A stretch of DNA of 64,000 bases from Bacteroidales bacterium (GCA_016709025.1 JADJEQ010000044.1:27498-91497); one strand, 5' to 3'; shown: positions 25,909 to 34,698, numbered from the stretch's first letter. Program-made: numbers and translations. The notes: a model not told the origin generated them from the sequence alone.

Positions 25909-26828
25909 CTAAAACCAGAAGAAATGATTATTCATTACGAGGATAAGGAAATACAGATTCATACATGAAGAAGTCAGAAGGTTCATCGACATGGTATTTT
26001 CGAAGTTCGCCTGTGAAGTATCCTTGCGGACTTTATTGAACCAAACCGTCAGTTTGGCAGCAACAGGCAATGAAATCAACAGAAACAACAAAAGGTCAGT
26101 TTGCTGATGTCTCAGGTTGAAATAATAGTACAAAAATAGGGTTGCTATGGCAAACAGAACAGCGGAAAACACAAAGGTTCCTATGTAACCGAGTTTATAA
26201 CTGATGCTGATTACACCATCTTTTTTGTCAGCTTCGTGCTGATATATCTGAGTAAGCGGATACACACTGCCCATGAACAAGCTGGCCACGATCATACAAA
26301 TGAGATTGTTGAGTGTAAAAAATGTTTCAACGGAAAAAGGAGCAATTGCCGATGTGGCCATCAGAAAGACAAATGCGCCCTGAAATATAAATACTGTCAG
26401 AAATCCGATGACCGGATATTTTTTTTCAGTCGTACGTTCCGGTTGCTATATGCTCTTGACATCAGAACAAAAATCAGTACAAACAAAGAAAAATAAACTG
26501 AAACAAACAGAGCGCCCAGAACACCAACAAAATCAAGGAAAAAAGTGGCAAAATACAGATTCCGTGTAACCTTTGGCGGATGTTTAATGCCGCCTATACT
26601 GGTTTCGTCGCGATCCTGATAGCTGTTGTAACCGTTGCTGGAAGGGAAAATAAACAGATGCAGGATAATAAAGGCAATGGCAGTGGTTAGCCAGTTGATG
26701 CTACCCGCCTGGCTCAGTGCAAACAAAAAAACAGGCATCAGATAAAAAGAAAACGGCAGCCTCAGATGTTTAACGGTGCTTTTGTCAAACCATGAAAGAA
26801 TGAATATTTTTTTCATATCTGATAACAT
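25909..26828 (-). CDS. UbiA-family prenyltransferase (one frameshift)
   Basis: A polytopic membrane protein in two frames. The N-terminal part (26397-26828) has several helices and the first Asp-rich motif N-SYQDRD (residues ~68-74). The C-terminal part (25909-26361) has YPLTQIYQHEADKKDG as the second Asp motif and further helices. They join in an eight-T homopolymer at 26419-26426 (one T too many), restoring RLKKYPVIGFLTVFIFQGAF and about 305 aa, the normal UbiA length. It would transfer a prenyl chain to the aromatic product of the adjacent PKS. The homopolymer location makes a sequencing error likely. First gene of the tight cluster. Confidence 0.82.
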
Positions 26829-26877
26829 GTTTTAAAGAAAACACCTGGTAAAGCTTTTTGATTTACTGTTACCAGGC

Positions 26878-27750
26878 TTATTTTCCGGCAAATCTGATCA
26901 GTTCCTTGTTAAACTTCTCTGTTTCTTCGAGAAACAAACTGTGCCCGCTTTTTTCAAAAGCCACGATGGTTGAGTTTGGTATTCCTGCTTTCATTTGTCC
27001 GGCAAGGTCAAAAGAGCAGATTTTATCTTTTTTACCATGCATAATCAGGGTTGGCAGTGTGATTTTAGGAAGATCATTCCTCAGGTCGGTGTCGCGTAAT
27101 GCAACCAGGCATTCACCGGTTGCAAACGAAGAAGCGCTCAATCCAATTCCAAACAGCCATTTACCAATTCCCTCACTTAAAGCGTTTTCTGTAGCGGAGA
27201 ATATTTTTGAAAAATTATTCAGAAGCATGGGCCGGTCCTTGTAATTCAGGGCTATCAATTCATCAACAGCACTTTTAGGCAGGTTGTAGGGAAAATCGTC
27301 GCACTGTGTCCACGACGGAGCTGCTGCTCCGCACAAGACCAGGCTGGAAACATGGGCTCCATCGTCCTTAATCACATATTTGATCGCAATTGGCCCGCCC
27401 ATTGAAAACCCGACCAATACGGCATCTTCGATTTCGAGCTTATTCAGCACACTCTTGATATCTGCCGCATGTACATCATAATCATAAGAACCATATGGTT
27501 TATCAGATTTACCAAAGCCTCTCAGGGTGATGCCAACCACACGTAAACCCGCTTTCAGTAAATCGCCGTATTGATATTCAAACATTTCATCACTCAACGG
27601 CCAGCCATGGATCAAAACAACAGGCCTTCCTTTACCACCATCGGTAATGTGTAATCTGACATTTGGTTCAACTTCAATATATTCTGCCCTGGCGACTACG
27701 GTGCCGGCATTTGTAAGCGGATTTTCAATTTCTAATGTTTCAGTTTTCAT
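26878..27750 (-). CDS. Alpha/beta hydrolase, chloroperoxidase/esterase-like
   Basis: A 290-aa alpha/beta-hydrolase with the oxyanion segment VVLIHGWPLSDEMFEYQ, nucleophile elbow GFSMGG (S116), acidic residue in LIMHGKKDKIC, and His in EKSGHSLFLEE. The closest named families are cofactor-free haloperoxidases and aryl esterases. It is in line with the PKS cluster, 49 bases upstream of the prenyltransferase start and 30 bases after the bacterioferritin-like gene, so it may share a transcript. Substrate unknown. Confidence 0.87.
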   Translation of the reverse strand: MKTETLEIENPLTNAGTVVARAEYIEVEPNVRLHITDGGKGRPVVLIHGWPLSDEMFEYQYGDLLKAGLRVVGITLRGFGKSDKPYGSYDYDVHAADIKSVLNKLEIEDAVLVGFSMGGPIAIKYVIKDDGAHVSSLVLCGAAAPSWTQCDDFPYNLPKSAVDELIALNYKDRPMLLNNFSKIFSATENALSEGIGKWLFGIGLSASSFATGECLVALRDTDLRNDLPKITLPTLIMHGKKDKICSFDLAGQMKAGIPNSTIVAFEKSGHSLFLEETEKFNKELIRFAGK

Positions 27751-27780
27751 ATATACAAGGGATTACATTCGTGATGATCT

Positions 27781-28359
27781 TCAGTTTACAGTATTTTCGG
27801 TCTGATTGTTCAGGTAATTCTCCAAACCCATTTGTTTTATCTGGATTTGTTGAGTTTCTACCCATCTGGATTGTTGTTCTTCCATTTTAAGCAACCTGGT
27901 CAGCAGTTCAACGCTCCCCTCATCCCTGATTTTACGGGCTAGTATAATGGCATTGTTGTATGCCTTTAAGACTGCTTTTTCCTCACCTTTCTCATTGCCC
28001 AGCATCTCTGTTACAGTCTTTCCAAGCTTAATGACTGTATTGAGTTTGGATATCCTGGGTGAGCCACCGAGAAAAATAATCCGGTCGATGAGCCCCTCGG
28101 ATTCGTGCATTTGAATTATTATCTTCGTTCGAAAAGCCAGTTCAAGTTTTTTGTAGCCCCAGCCACCGCACATCTCAGCATGCACCATATTCTGGTTTTG
28201 TGCAGCCAGCGATTCCTCAAGAAGTAAATTCATCGCTTCAATCAAATCTGTTTTACGGGCCATGACTGTTCCTTTCTTAACTTCACCTGAAATATGGCCC
28301 TGTGGATCATTTACAGGTTCATAGCCCCGGTGGATAATATTGACTGCCATTTTGTTCAA
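27781..28359 (-). CDS. Bacterioferritin-like protein with a degenerate ferroxidase centre
   Basis: A 192-aa protein whose residues ~40-185 match the bacterioferritin four-helix fold: LLLEESLAAQNQNMVHAEM, GWGYKKLE, DRIIFLGGSPRI and the ending MGLENYLNNQ are recognisable Bfr landmarks. By eye alignment, the haem-ligand Met (M84) and two carboxylates are kept. Other ferroxidase ligands are replaced: Glu18 by Ser, Glu51 by Gln, His54 by Glu and His130 by Gln. A ~33-residue N-terminal extension precedes the family start; ATG 28263 is an alternative start. It may be structural, haem-binding or DNA-protective rather than an iron oxidase. Confidence 0.7.
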   Translation of the reverse strand: MNKMAVNIIHRGYEPVNDPQGHISGEVKKGTVMARKTDLIEAMNLLLEESLAAQNQNMVHAEMCGGWGYKKLELAFRTKIIIQMHESEGLIDRIIFLGGSPRISKLNTVIKLGKTVTEMLGNEKGEEKAVLKAYNNAIILARKIRDEGSVELLTRLLKMEEQQSRWVETQQIQIKQMGLENYLNNQTENTVN

Positions 28360-28401
28360 TTTTTTAATTGATTAATAATTCATTTCTTTTGGTGCAGACG
28401 A

Positions 28402-28761
28402 TCATTGTCCCTGATTCTCATCAAGATTGTTGTGATTATCACCGCCAATACTGTAATAATTGTTTTCTTCGTCTTCACTTCCAATATCTTCCAGTTCATC
28501 ATCCAGTTCTGAGCCCGGAACATCCAGATTACTTCCGGCGTTTTTTTCCATTGAATTATCCAGAATAAAACTCTCTGAATCATTGGCCTGGTTGGAATCT
28601 ATTTCCCTGGATAAATCTTCAGGGTCAAGATCGGTTATTTCGTAAAATTTATTGTAGATATCATCGCCCACCGGATATTGCGGGTAACCTGAAAGTTCAA
28701 TGGTTGCAGGCTTGTTTTTCGGTATTTCAGCCCTGTTTTTACCGCCAATATTCTTTTTCAT
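28402..28761 (-). CDS. Small acidic protein of a Bacteroidota-specific family
   Basis: A 119-aa, strongly acidic protein. I place the start at ATG 28761 (MKKNIGGKNRAEIP), because the longer frame runs into the 42-bp motif. The recognisable core is GYPQYPVGDDIYNKFYE, LDPEDLS, and the C-terminal run of LDVPGSELDDELEDIGSEDEENNYYS-type segments ending GGDNHNN. This looks like a soluble, probably disordered protein conserved in the phylum. The motif ends 49 bases before the start, the shortest spacing in the window. Its function is unknown; a stress role is inferred only from the motif. Confidence 0.7.
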   Translation of the reverse strand: MKKNIGGKNRAEIPKNKPATIELSGYPQYPVGDDIYNKFYEITDLDPEDLSREIDSNQANDSESFILDNSMEKNAGSNLDVPGSELDDELEDIGSEDEENNYYSIGGDNHNNLDENQGQ

Positions 28762-28809
28762 TTCGAATTTGTGATTTGATACAAAATTCCTCACTTCTGT
28801 AAGTAAAGG

Positions 28810-28851
28810 TGTTACACAAAACCCTATAAATTTTATATCATTCACACATTA
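28810..28851 (-). promoter_or_regulatory. 42-bp bipartite motif, copy 4
   Basis: Minus-strand boxes TAATGTGTGAATGATATAA and TTTTGTGTAACA, ending 49 bases before the acidic-protein start. No terminator is obvious between this site and the PKS cluster, so a long transcript is possible. Confidence 0.85.
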
Positions 28852-28961
28852 ATCAAGGCAGGACGAGTGCAGAATGACGCCCTTCGATCCCGATAGCTAT
28901 CGGGGCTCAGGGTATAAATGCAGAATGTAGAATCAATGTAGAATCTTGAATATTGAATCCT

Positions 28962-29101
28962 GCGCCCGCTCCCGGAAATAGGAAATTCAATGATTTTCAT
29001 TTGATTGACCCCTAATCTAAAAGTGGAACATCTGAAAATCATTGAATTAGGAAGTCCCCCTTGGGGAGATAGAAGGTCAAAGGACTTTTCGGAGCGGGCT
29101 C
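28962..29101. mobile_element. MITE-like element B, copy 1
   Basis: A 140-bp non-coding element with outer arms (CGCCCGCTCCCGGA and CGGAGCGGGCTC) and an inner inverted repeat (TCAATGATTTTCA / TGAAAATCATTGA). It matches copy 2 at 52676-52815 in length and layout. The remainder of 28852-29209 is low complexity, including a CCTTAA-type run at 29188-29212. Confidence 0.75.
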
Positions 29102-29209
29102 ATATTGAATTTCCAACAAAACCGGCAAATAAACCAGAATGCTAATCCGCAAATCTGCCAATTATTCATTGACAACATTCATCCCTTAACCTTAACCTTA
29201 ACCTCAACC

Positions 29210-30118
29210 TTACTTATGGTGTGGTAGCGTGATTTTAAACCGGCTGCCTGTTCCGGGTTCGCTTTCGATAGTAATACTTCCGCCATGAATTTCAACAAAT
29301 TCCTTACAAATAATTAAACCCAGCCCAGTTCCCTGTTCCTTCCGGGTGCCTGGCGTTGAATGGCGTATTCCGGAATTAAAGAGCTTCTGCTGGTCTTCGG
29401 CAGAAATTCCAACACCACTGTCTTCTACCTGTAATTCCACAAATTGACTTTTAACAGAAGCACTTACCGTGATTTCGCTTTCTGTATCTGAAAATTTTAT
29501 AGCATTGCTGATGAGATTTCTGACTACTGATCTGATCATTTGAATATCAGCTACTACCATTAAGTCAGGATCGATCGAACTGTAAACGACAATTTCTTTT
29601 TGAGAGGCCCTGATACCCTGAAATTCAATTTCCTCATCAATCAATTCGTTCAGGTTTAATCTGACGGGATTATAGTTTTTATCGATGTTTTGTAAAGTAT
29701 TCCATGCCAGCAGGTTATCAAGAAGACTAAGGGTTTTGTTTGCCGAATTGGATGCAATGTCAATATACCTCTCTATTTCACGTATACTGTATTCTTCCAG
29801 GCCTTCTTTTAACATTTCAAGAGCTCCCAGAATGGAACTGAAAGGACCTCTTAAATCGTGTCCTATGATGGAAATGAACTTCCTGTTGGCGGTAATTACC
29901 TCTGCCAGTTTTGCATTATTCTGCTCTAAAAGGCTTTCCAGACTGGCATTGCGTTCCTTCATTTCTTCCAACCGGAAACTCATATACTGATTCTGAAGTT
30001 TGAAACTTCTTGTATCTCCATTCAAATTTATGGCTGATTTTGAACTACCATTCTTTCCATTCACGGAAATTTTAGCAGAATTCACTAATTTGAACGGATA
30101 AACTTGTTGCGGCTTCAT
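29210..30118 (-). CDS. Soluble sensor histidine kinase
   Basis: A 302-aa protein without membrane helices. A coiled-coil segment at ~45-80 leads into the HisKA domain (FISIIGHDLRGPFSSI, phosphoacceptor H87) and a HATPase_c domain with N box (NLISNAIKFSD), G1 (DSGVGI), F and G2 boxes (GTGLGLIICKEFVEIHGG). No PAS or sensor domain is recognised in the first 45 residues. No response regulator is adjacent, so it is an orphan kinase. The 42-bp motif lies about 263 bases upstream, so it may belong to the same regulon as its neighbours or act in its control. Confidence 0.9.
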   Translation of the reverse strand: MKPQQVYPFKLVNSAKISVNGKNGSSKSAINLNGDTRSFKLQNQYMSFRLEEMKERNASLESLLEQNNAKLAEVITANRKFISIIGHDLRGPFSSILGALEMLKEGLEEYSIREIERYIDIASNSANKTLSLLDNLLAWNTLQNIDKNYNPVRLNLNELIDEEIEFQGIRASQKEIVVYSSIDPDLMVVADIQMIRSVVRNLISNAIKFSDTESEITVSASVKSQFVELQVEDSGVGISAEDQQKLFNSGIRHSTPGTRKEQGTGLGLIICKEFVEIHGGSITIESEPGTGSRFKITLPHHK

Positions 30119-30380
30119 GTTAATGAATTTAGGAATATAAATCTATCATTGCTTAAGCCATCGTCATTTCTTTTCAGCCCGGGCAACCTGTTGCAATATT
30201 CATGCAATCCTTTCATAATCAGTCCTGCCGGAATTAAAGAGTTTCCTTCAGGGTTCGTTTACAGGAACACTGAATTTCTCTGAATAAACTCCAGCGAAGA
30301 AATCTGCACTTCAATCAGAATACTTCAGACTCAAGTGGAAGGATTTAAAAATATAAAGATAGGTGGCGAAAGGGCCCAAT

Positions 30381-30422
30381 TGTTATATAACTTTTTAAAG
30401 AATTTATATAATTCACACATCT
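30381..30422 (-). promoter_or_regulatory. 42-bp bipartite motif, copy 5
   Basis: Minus-strand boxes AGATGTGTGAATTATATAA and AGTTATATAACA. The next gene in this direction is the histidine kinase, about 263 bases away, with no gene-like frame in the leader. Confidence 0.8.
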
Positions 30423-30583
30423 ATAGGCATATGATTACAAACCTGCATAAAAAAGACAATAGATTTGTATCTGAATTCCTGATATACAACTCAATATTCA
30501 ACCATATTTTAATATTAGATCCTGTTATGATCACCTGGCATTTCATTTCGAAATTTCATAAAACAAGCTGAATGCAGGACACA

Positions 30584-31457
30584 GCGATTGTTTAAATTTT
30601 AATTCCATTTTCAATAGGCCCGACCTTGGGGGCGGGTGTTACAGTAAATAGGAAAACCAGTGTTTGTAATATTTTTATTCAAAACATGGGGTTGTTCAGT
30701 AATTGATGTGCTGAAGGGAAATTCACTGTGATTTCAACCGTGTTGGAATTAATCTCTCCGCTTCGTTGAAAATACCTCCCAAGTATTTATTAAAGAGCAC
30801 TTTTTTGCTTTCTGTACCTTTTGCTTGATCAAAAGGTACCCAAAAATCAAGGCTTCGGAAGAATGGCTAAAATCAGGCGCGCAATTTTGGCAGAAAGAAA
30901 TGAGGTTGAACCATACCTCGCTCTACTTAACTTTCTTGTACACTAATTTTCAGAGCTCGGTTACACATCATCGGTTGCATTTCTTCCTTCTTTTATGCGG
31001 CCTGATTTCTTAACGCCATTCTTCCAAGGCCGGTCCTTCTGCAGTTGTTCATCGTAAGATTGATTAGGATTTCCTGAAATGCACCCATTCGCTTTGAAAA
31101 TAAAATATTAAAAGATTTAAGGAATTTAAAGTTTAGAAGAATATTGTGACAATATCAAAAAAAAGCTACTGTATGGTAAGTTTTACCTCAATTGAATATG
31201 TAAAGCCTCAGAGTGGCAAAACGTTGGTAGTGTATCAAAGACCAGGCGGATCTTAAGGTGCAGAGCACCGTAACGTAAAAGGCCTTTGATTATATTGAGT
31301 TCTTCAGCCAGCACGATTAAAGCAGAAGAACTTTGTCTGGCATTTTCTAAGACATCGTTTTTATAACGATAATCACCAGCACATCAAATACTGAATAGCC
31401 CAAACCAGCCCTAAAGGACGGGCCTGTTCATAGAGTTAAAAAAATTAAACAGTCTCT
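30584..31457. mobile_element. MITE-like element A, copy 2 (expanded)
   Basis: The outer arms at 30584-30640 and 31402-31457 match those of element A at 7 kb (TTTAAATTTT...AATTCCATTTTCAATAGGCC and the inverted AGCCCTAAAGGACGGGCC...AAACAGTCTCT). The interior, ~760 bp, is larger than in copy 1. It holds a palindrome CCTTTTGCTTGATCAAAAGG at 30820-30839 and a long inverted repeat (GGAAGAATGGC) at 30851-30878 and 31000-31030. I find no gene in 30119-31499; the short frames here follow the repeats. Confidence 0.65.
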
Positions 31458-31499
31458 TAATACCCTTGCAATGAAATCAGGAATCAGAAGCAGGTTTGT

Positions 31500-32449
31500 T
31501 CAAATATGGATTGTCTTGATTATTTCTTTTAATGTATTGGCAGAATGCCTGAACTGTTCCTGTTCTTTTTTCGACAAATCTATCTTAAGGAAATGCCCCA
31601 CACCATTTTTACTTACATGTGCGGGTACACCCAGACATACATCGTTGATTCCATAATAATCAGTAATAAGTGTCGAAACGGGCAAAATTGAATTTTCACT
31701 TCTGATGATTGATCTGGCTATTTTCAGTATTGCCAGAGCAATTGAATAATTTGTTGCTCCTTTTGCTTCGATAATGAGGTGTGCAGAATTTTTAACCTTT
31801 TCGAAAATTTCCGAAAGGTCATTTTTTGAATTTTTCAGTAGGGCGTATTCAGAACAGTAAGTACCGATTGGCATTCCGGCAATGGTTCCGTTGCTCCAAA
31901 CAGGGAGTTCGGTTTCTCCGTGCTCTCCAATAATGTATGCATGTATGTTGGCGGGATCAACCTGGCAATAATCACTGATCAGGTACTTCATCCGGGCGGT
32001 ATCAAGCACTGTTCCTGAACCCATCACCTTATTCACCGGCAGACCAGACAATTTAAGGGTGACCCAGGTAAGGATATCGACAGGATTGGTAACAACAAGA
32101 AGAATTGCATCCGATGAATACCTTAGAATGGCCGGAATAATCTCTTTGTAGATGGCTACATTAATCTTCACCAGGTCAGTTCTGCTTTGCCCTGGCTTTC
32201 GGTTAGCACCTGCAGTAATTACAACTATATCTGCATTTTCGCAACCTTCATACCCGGCTGTGTAGATCCGGGTTGGATGAACAAAACTAAGGCTGTGATT
32301 CAAATCCATACATTCACCCCTGGCCAGAATTTCATTTTTGTCGATTAAAACTATTTCCGGGCCAAACCGCTCATCATCAGCGAAAAAGCAAATGTACTTC
32401 CCACATTACCAACACCAATGATGGCAATTTTTGGTTTTAGTGCTTCCAT
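31500..32449 (-). CDS. ldh: L-lactate dehydrogenase (one frameshift near the N-terminus)
   Basis: An NAD-dependent 2-hydroxyacid dehydrogenase of about 315 aa once the frame is restored. ATG 32447-32449 starts MEALKPKIAIIGVGNVGSTF with the Rossmann GxGxxG. A missing base near 32356-32361 (GCCCGGAAATAG should restore LAREIVLIDKNE) breaks it before the 269-aa C-terminal frame. That frame has the substrate-discriminating Gln in KPGQSRTDLV (Gln at position 102 indicates lactate; malate enzymes have Arg), Arg171 in LDTARM, and the catalytic His in GEHGE. Interconverts pyruvate and L-lactate. Confidence 0.87.
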
Positions 32450-32511
32450 AATCAAAGTTTACCAATTGATAAAAAATACTGCTCAGGCATTCCACCTGAA
32501 AAGTTAAAGAA

Positions 32512-32697
32512 CTACAAACCTGAAATTATCGCCTGCAATTCACGCTTTGTTTTATGCAGTTTATAAGCGATCATTCGCAACATACGCTCTTCCTTACCTT
32601 CCTCGTGCTGAAGGTCCAACTCGGTAAGTTGTGGAAATCTCTTCCTCATCCTGATTTTGAATTCCTCAAGATTTCTTTTATGCAGATGCAGTTCCAT
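32512..32697 (-). CDS. CsbD-like stress protein, divergent
   Basis: A 61-aa protein. The segment RMRKRFPQLTELDLQHEEGKEERM aligns by eye with the CsbD protein encoded at 33414-33599 (KLKQKFATLTDDDLMFAEGKKEEM), and both end in KTKRELQAII or KSKEEIHKII. It is probably a diverged CsbD paralogue with a different N-terminus. It sits between ldh and a coiled-coil lipoprotein in the same orientation. Function unknown. Confidence 0.7.
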   Translation of the reverse strand: MELHLHKRNLEEFKIRMRKRFPQLTELDLQHEEGKEERMLRMIAYKLHKTKRELQAIISGL

Positions 32698-32852
32698 TTT
32701 CTCTTGCTTTTGAATTTAACAATAAACAAAGTCCGGTTATAAAAAAGTAATGCAACCTTTTATAACCGGACAATTTTAATTCAGCAATTCCTGTAGTTTG
32801 AACCAATTTTGGATTCTAATCAGGGTATGCCAGATCTGACAAGGTGATTGAT

Positions 32853-33320
32853 TTAATTTTTATTGTCAACTGTCATGTCTTTCAAGGCTATACCCAATTC
32901 ATCCATATCGTGATTGAATTCACGTTTGAATTCTTCCCAGCCACTCTGATTTTTTTCATAATCATTCATCCTGGTTTTGAGGTCAGCGATTTTTTGCTCC
33001 AGTTGCTCAATCCTTTTCTTATATAAGTCATCAAAGGTTTTTCCGGGTTTCTTCATCTGGTCCTTCAATGCTTTAATCCGGATTTCATACTCGCTGATTT
33101 TTATCTCGCTTTCGGTTTTGAATGCATTCCATTCATCTGCAGTGGCTACTTTCTGAGCTTCGATGTCGGCATCCTGCTGAGCTTCCATCAGGTCCTGCTG
33201 TGCTTCGTCTACCTTGGCGTTGGCTGCTTCTTCTTTTGTTGCGGATGATTGACAACCTGTTAATAGAGTACCGGCTAACATCGAGGTTGCAAAAAGAAGT
33301 GTAAAAAATGTGTTTTTCAT
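32853..33320 (-). CDS. Coiled-coil lipoprotein
   Basis: A 155-aa protein with signal peptide and lipobox LLTGCQSS (Cys at ~23). The mature part is almost all charged helix: EEAANAKVDEAQQDLMEAQQ, then a long segment rich in Glu/Lys with heptad spacing, IEQLEQKIADLKTRMNDYEK. It resembles small envelope lipoproteins that brace membrane or peptidoglycan. It lies between two CsbD-like genes in the same direction, probably a co-expressed group, with 93 bases to the upstream csbD. Confidence 0.75.
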   Translation of the reverse strand: MKNTFFTLLFATSMLAGTLLTGCQSSATKEEAANAKVDEAQQDLMEAQQDADIEAQKVATADEWNAFKTESEIKISEYEIRIKALKDQMKKPGKTFDDLYKKRIEQLEQKIADLKTRMNDYEKNQSGWEEFKREFNHDMDELGIALKDMTVDNKN

Positions 33321-33413
33321 GTTTTTAAATTGTTTTGGTGATTTTTTTCATCCTTAAAAAGTTACCGGTCGGCGGTTTAAAACACTAGCCGATAACTCTA
33401 TATCGGATGGCAA

Positions 33414-33599
33414 TTACAATTCAGTAATTATTTTGTGTATCTCTTCTTTTGACTTCCCAAGTTTAATCTGGAGCTTGCCAAGCATCTCCTCTTTTTTTCC
33501 TTCGGCAAACATCAGGTCATCATCGGTTAGGGTTGCAAATTTCTGTTTGAGTTTGCCTTTTTGCTCATTCCAGTTTCCTTTTACTTCTGTAGTGTTCAT
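33414..33599 (-). CDS. csbD: CsbD family general stress protein
   Basis: A 61-aa protein starting at ATG 33597-33599 (MNTTEVKGNWNEQKGKLKQK). An upstream in-frame extension to 33650 has no family support. The N-WNEQKGKLKQ...GKKEEMLGKLQ pattern is the CsbD signature: a small helical protein of unknown mechanism, sigma-B-controlled in Bacillus. The 42-bp motif ends 65 bases upstream. Presence of the motif here is the strongest hint that the motif marks a stress regulon. Confidence 0.9.
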   Translation of the reverse strand: MNTTEVKGNWNEQKGKLKQKFATLTDDDLMFAEGKKEEMLGKLQIKLGKSKEEIHKIITEL

Positions 33600-33663
33600 G
33601 ATCTTTATTTTTAAAGTGAAAATGTTTTCACAGGTCAAAAGTACCAGCATCCCAACAACAAAG

Positions 33664-33705
33664 CATTACACAATTACGGGGAGTAATTACATCATTCACA
33701 CATTA
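33664..33705 (-). promoter_or_regulatory. 42-bp bipartite motif, copy 6 (csbD)
   Basis: Minus-strand boxes TAATGTGTGAATGATGTAA and AATTGTGTAATG, ending 65 bases before the csbD start. This copy is close to the consensus at every position. Confidence 0.9.
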
Positions 33706-33778
33706 GATTTATGAGTCATGTATATGCAAAAGGGGCTGCCCTGTAAAGACAACCTCTTTAACCAATAACAATTCTAAA

Positions 33779-34591
33779 TTAAAGTACTATAAGCCCCAGG
33801 TCAGTCGAAACACCCGTTGCAACCGTCACATTACTTATAGTAAAATCTGCATATGGAATTTCCGGATAAACTGTAACCTCGTAAACGCCTGCCGGAAGAC
33901 CCGGTAACAGAAACTGACCAAATGTATTATTAACAGATGTGTAAATTATCCCTCCTGAAACGGCAGTTATCACAGACATCACACCCAATGGGGCAATGCT
34001 TCCCTTTATGGAACCGGTTATGGCAGCATCAATCACTCTGATTACGGGTTTAAGCTGATACTCACCATTGCCTTTCAGAATGACGGATTGATTTGCATCA
34101 AAATCAAGCAGGAGCATATAGGAAACGCCCGGCTCAAATGTCCGGTGAACCTGAAGTTTCAATCCCGATTGCTGGGCGCTGGGTGTGCTGAGCGGGTATA
34201 CGACATTGTCCACAACAACCGAGTTATCGGGGCCTAAAATCAATCGTATCTGAGATACGGTACCTGCATCCAGATCGCCTGTTGCAATCAGTGTATCCAG
34301 ACCATTCGAGAAATCAAGCAGGTTATAAATTCCGGCATTGGTATTCAGCAGAACTGTGCCTCCGCTGTTGCCGGTTATTTCTACTGCCTCCAGGTCAATA
34401 AGTACTGCGTCATACATTGCCGGAGCATCTGTCATACGAATTGAAAGATAGGATTTACCTCCGGAGTTTTCATCGTCCTTATTTTCGCAGGATGCCAATC
34501 CCAGAAAAAGTAAGCCAAAGCTTATCATGTACATTAAACCGTTTATGTTTCTGACCAATGCGGCATCTCTAATCATTTTAATTATTTTCAT
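33779..34591 (-). CDS. DUF4382 domain lipoprotein
   Basis: A 270-aa exported protein. Its signal peptide ends in a lipobox (LGLASCENKDD). The DUF4382 domain follows at ~45-170 with SYLSIRMTDAPAMYDAVLIDLEAVEI, the typical MTDAPA start. A carboxypeptidase regulatory-like beta-sandwich at ~190-265 (GSIAPLGVMSVITAVSGG, FLLPGLPAGVYEVTVYP) ends it. The family is common in Bacteroidota envelopes; its function is unknown. It carries the 42-bp motif 66 bases upstream. Confidence 0.85.
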   Translation of the reverse strand: MKIIKMIRDAALVRNINGLMYMISFGLLFLGLASCENKDDENSGGKSYLSIRMTDAPAMYDAVLIDLEAVEITGNSGGTVLLNTNAGIYNLLDFSNGLDTLIATGDLDAGTVSQIRLILGPDNSVVVDNVVYPLSTPSAQQSGLKLQVHRTFEPGVSYMLLLDFDANQSVILKGNGEYQLKPVIRVIDAAITGSIKGSIAPLGVMSVITAVSGGIIYTSVNNTFGQFLLPGLPAGVYEVTVYPEIPYADFTISNVTVATGVSTDLGLIVL

Positions 34592-34656
34592 GGTAGTTTT
34601 TTTAAAGTTTGGTTAGCAAATTTCCTTACAAAGATCAGCACTGAAATTCCGGTATG

Positions 34657-34698
34657 CATTACACAATTCGCAAAATGAATTGCATCATTCACATATTT
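34657..34698 (-). promoter_or_regulatory. 42-bp bipartite motif, copy 7 (DUF4382)
   Basis: Minus-strand boxes AAATATGTGAATGATGCAA and AATTGTGTAATG, ending 66 bases before the DUF4382 start. A simple-repeat island begins about 25 bases beyond its upstream edge. Confidence 0.88.

Noticed and set aside
30825..31013. 62-aa + strand frame within MITE A copy 2
   Set aside because: It follows inverted repeats and palindromes and shows no coding pattern.
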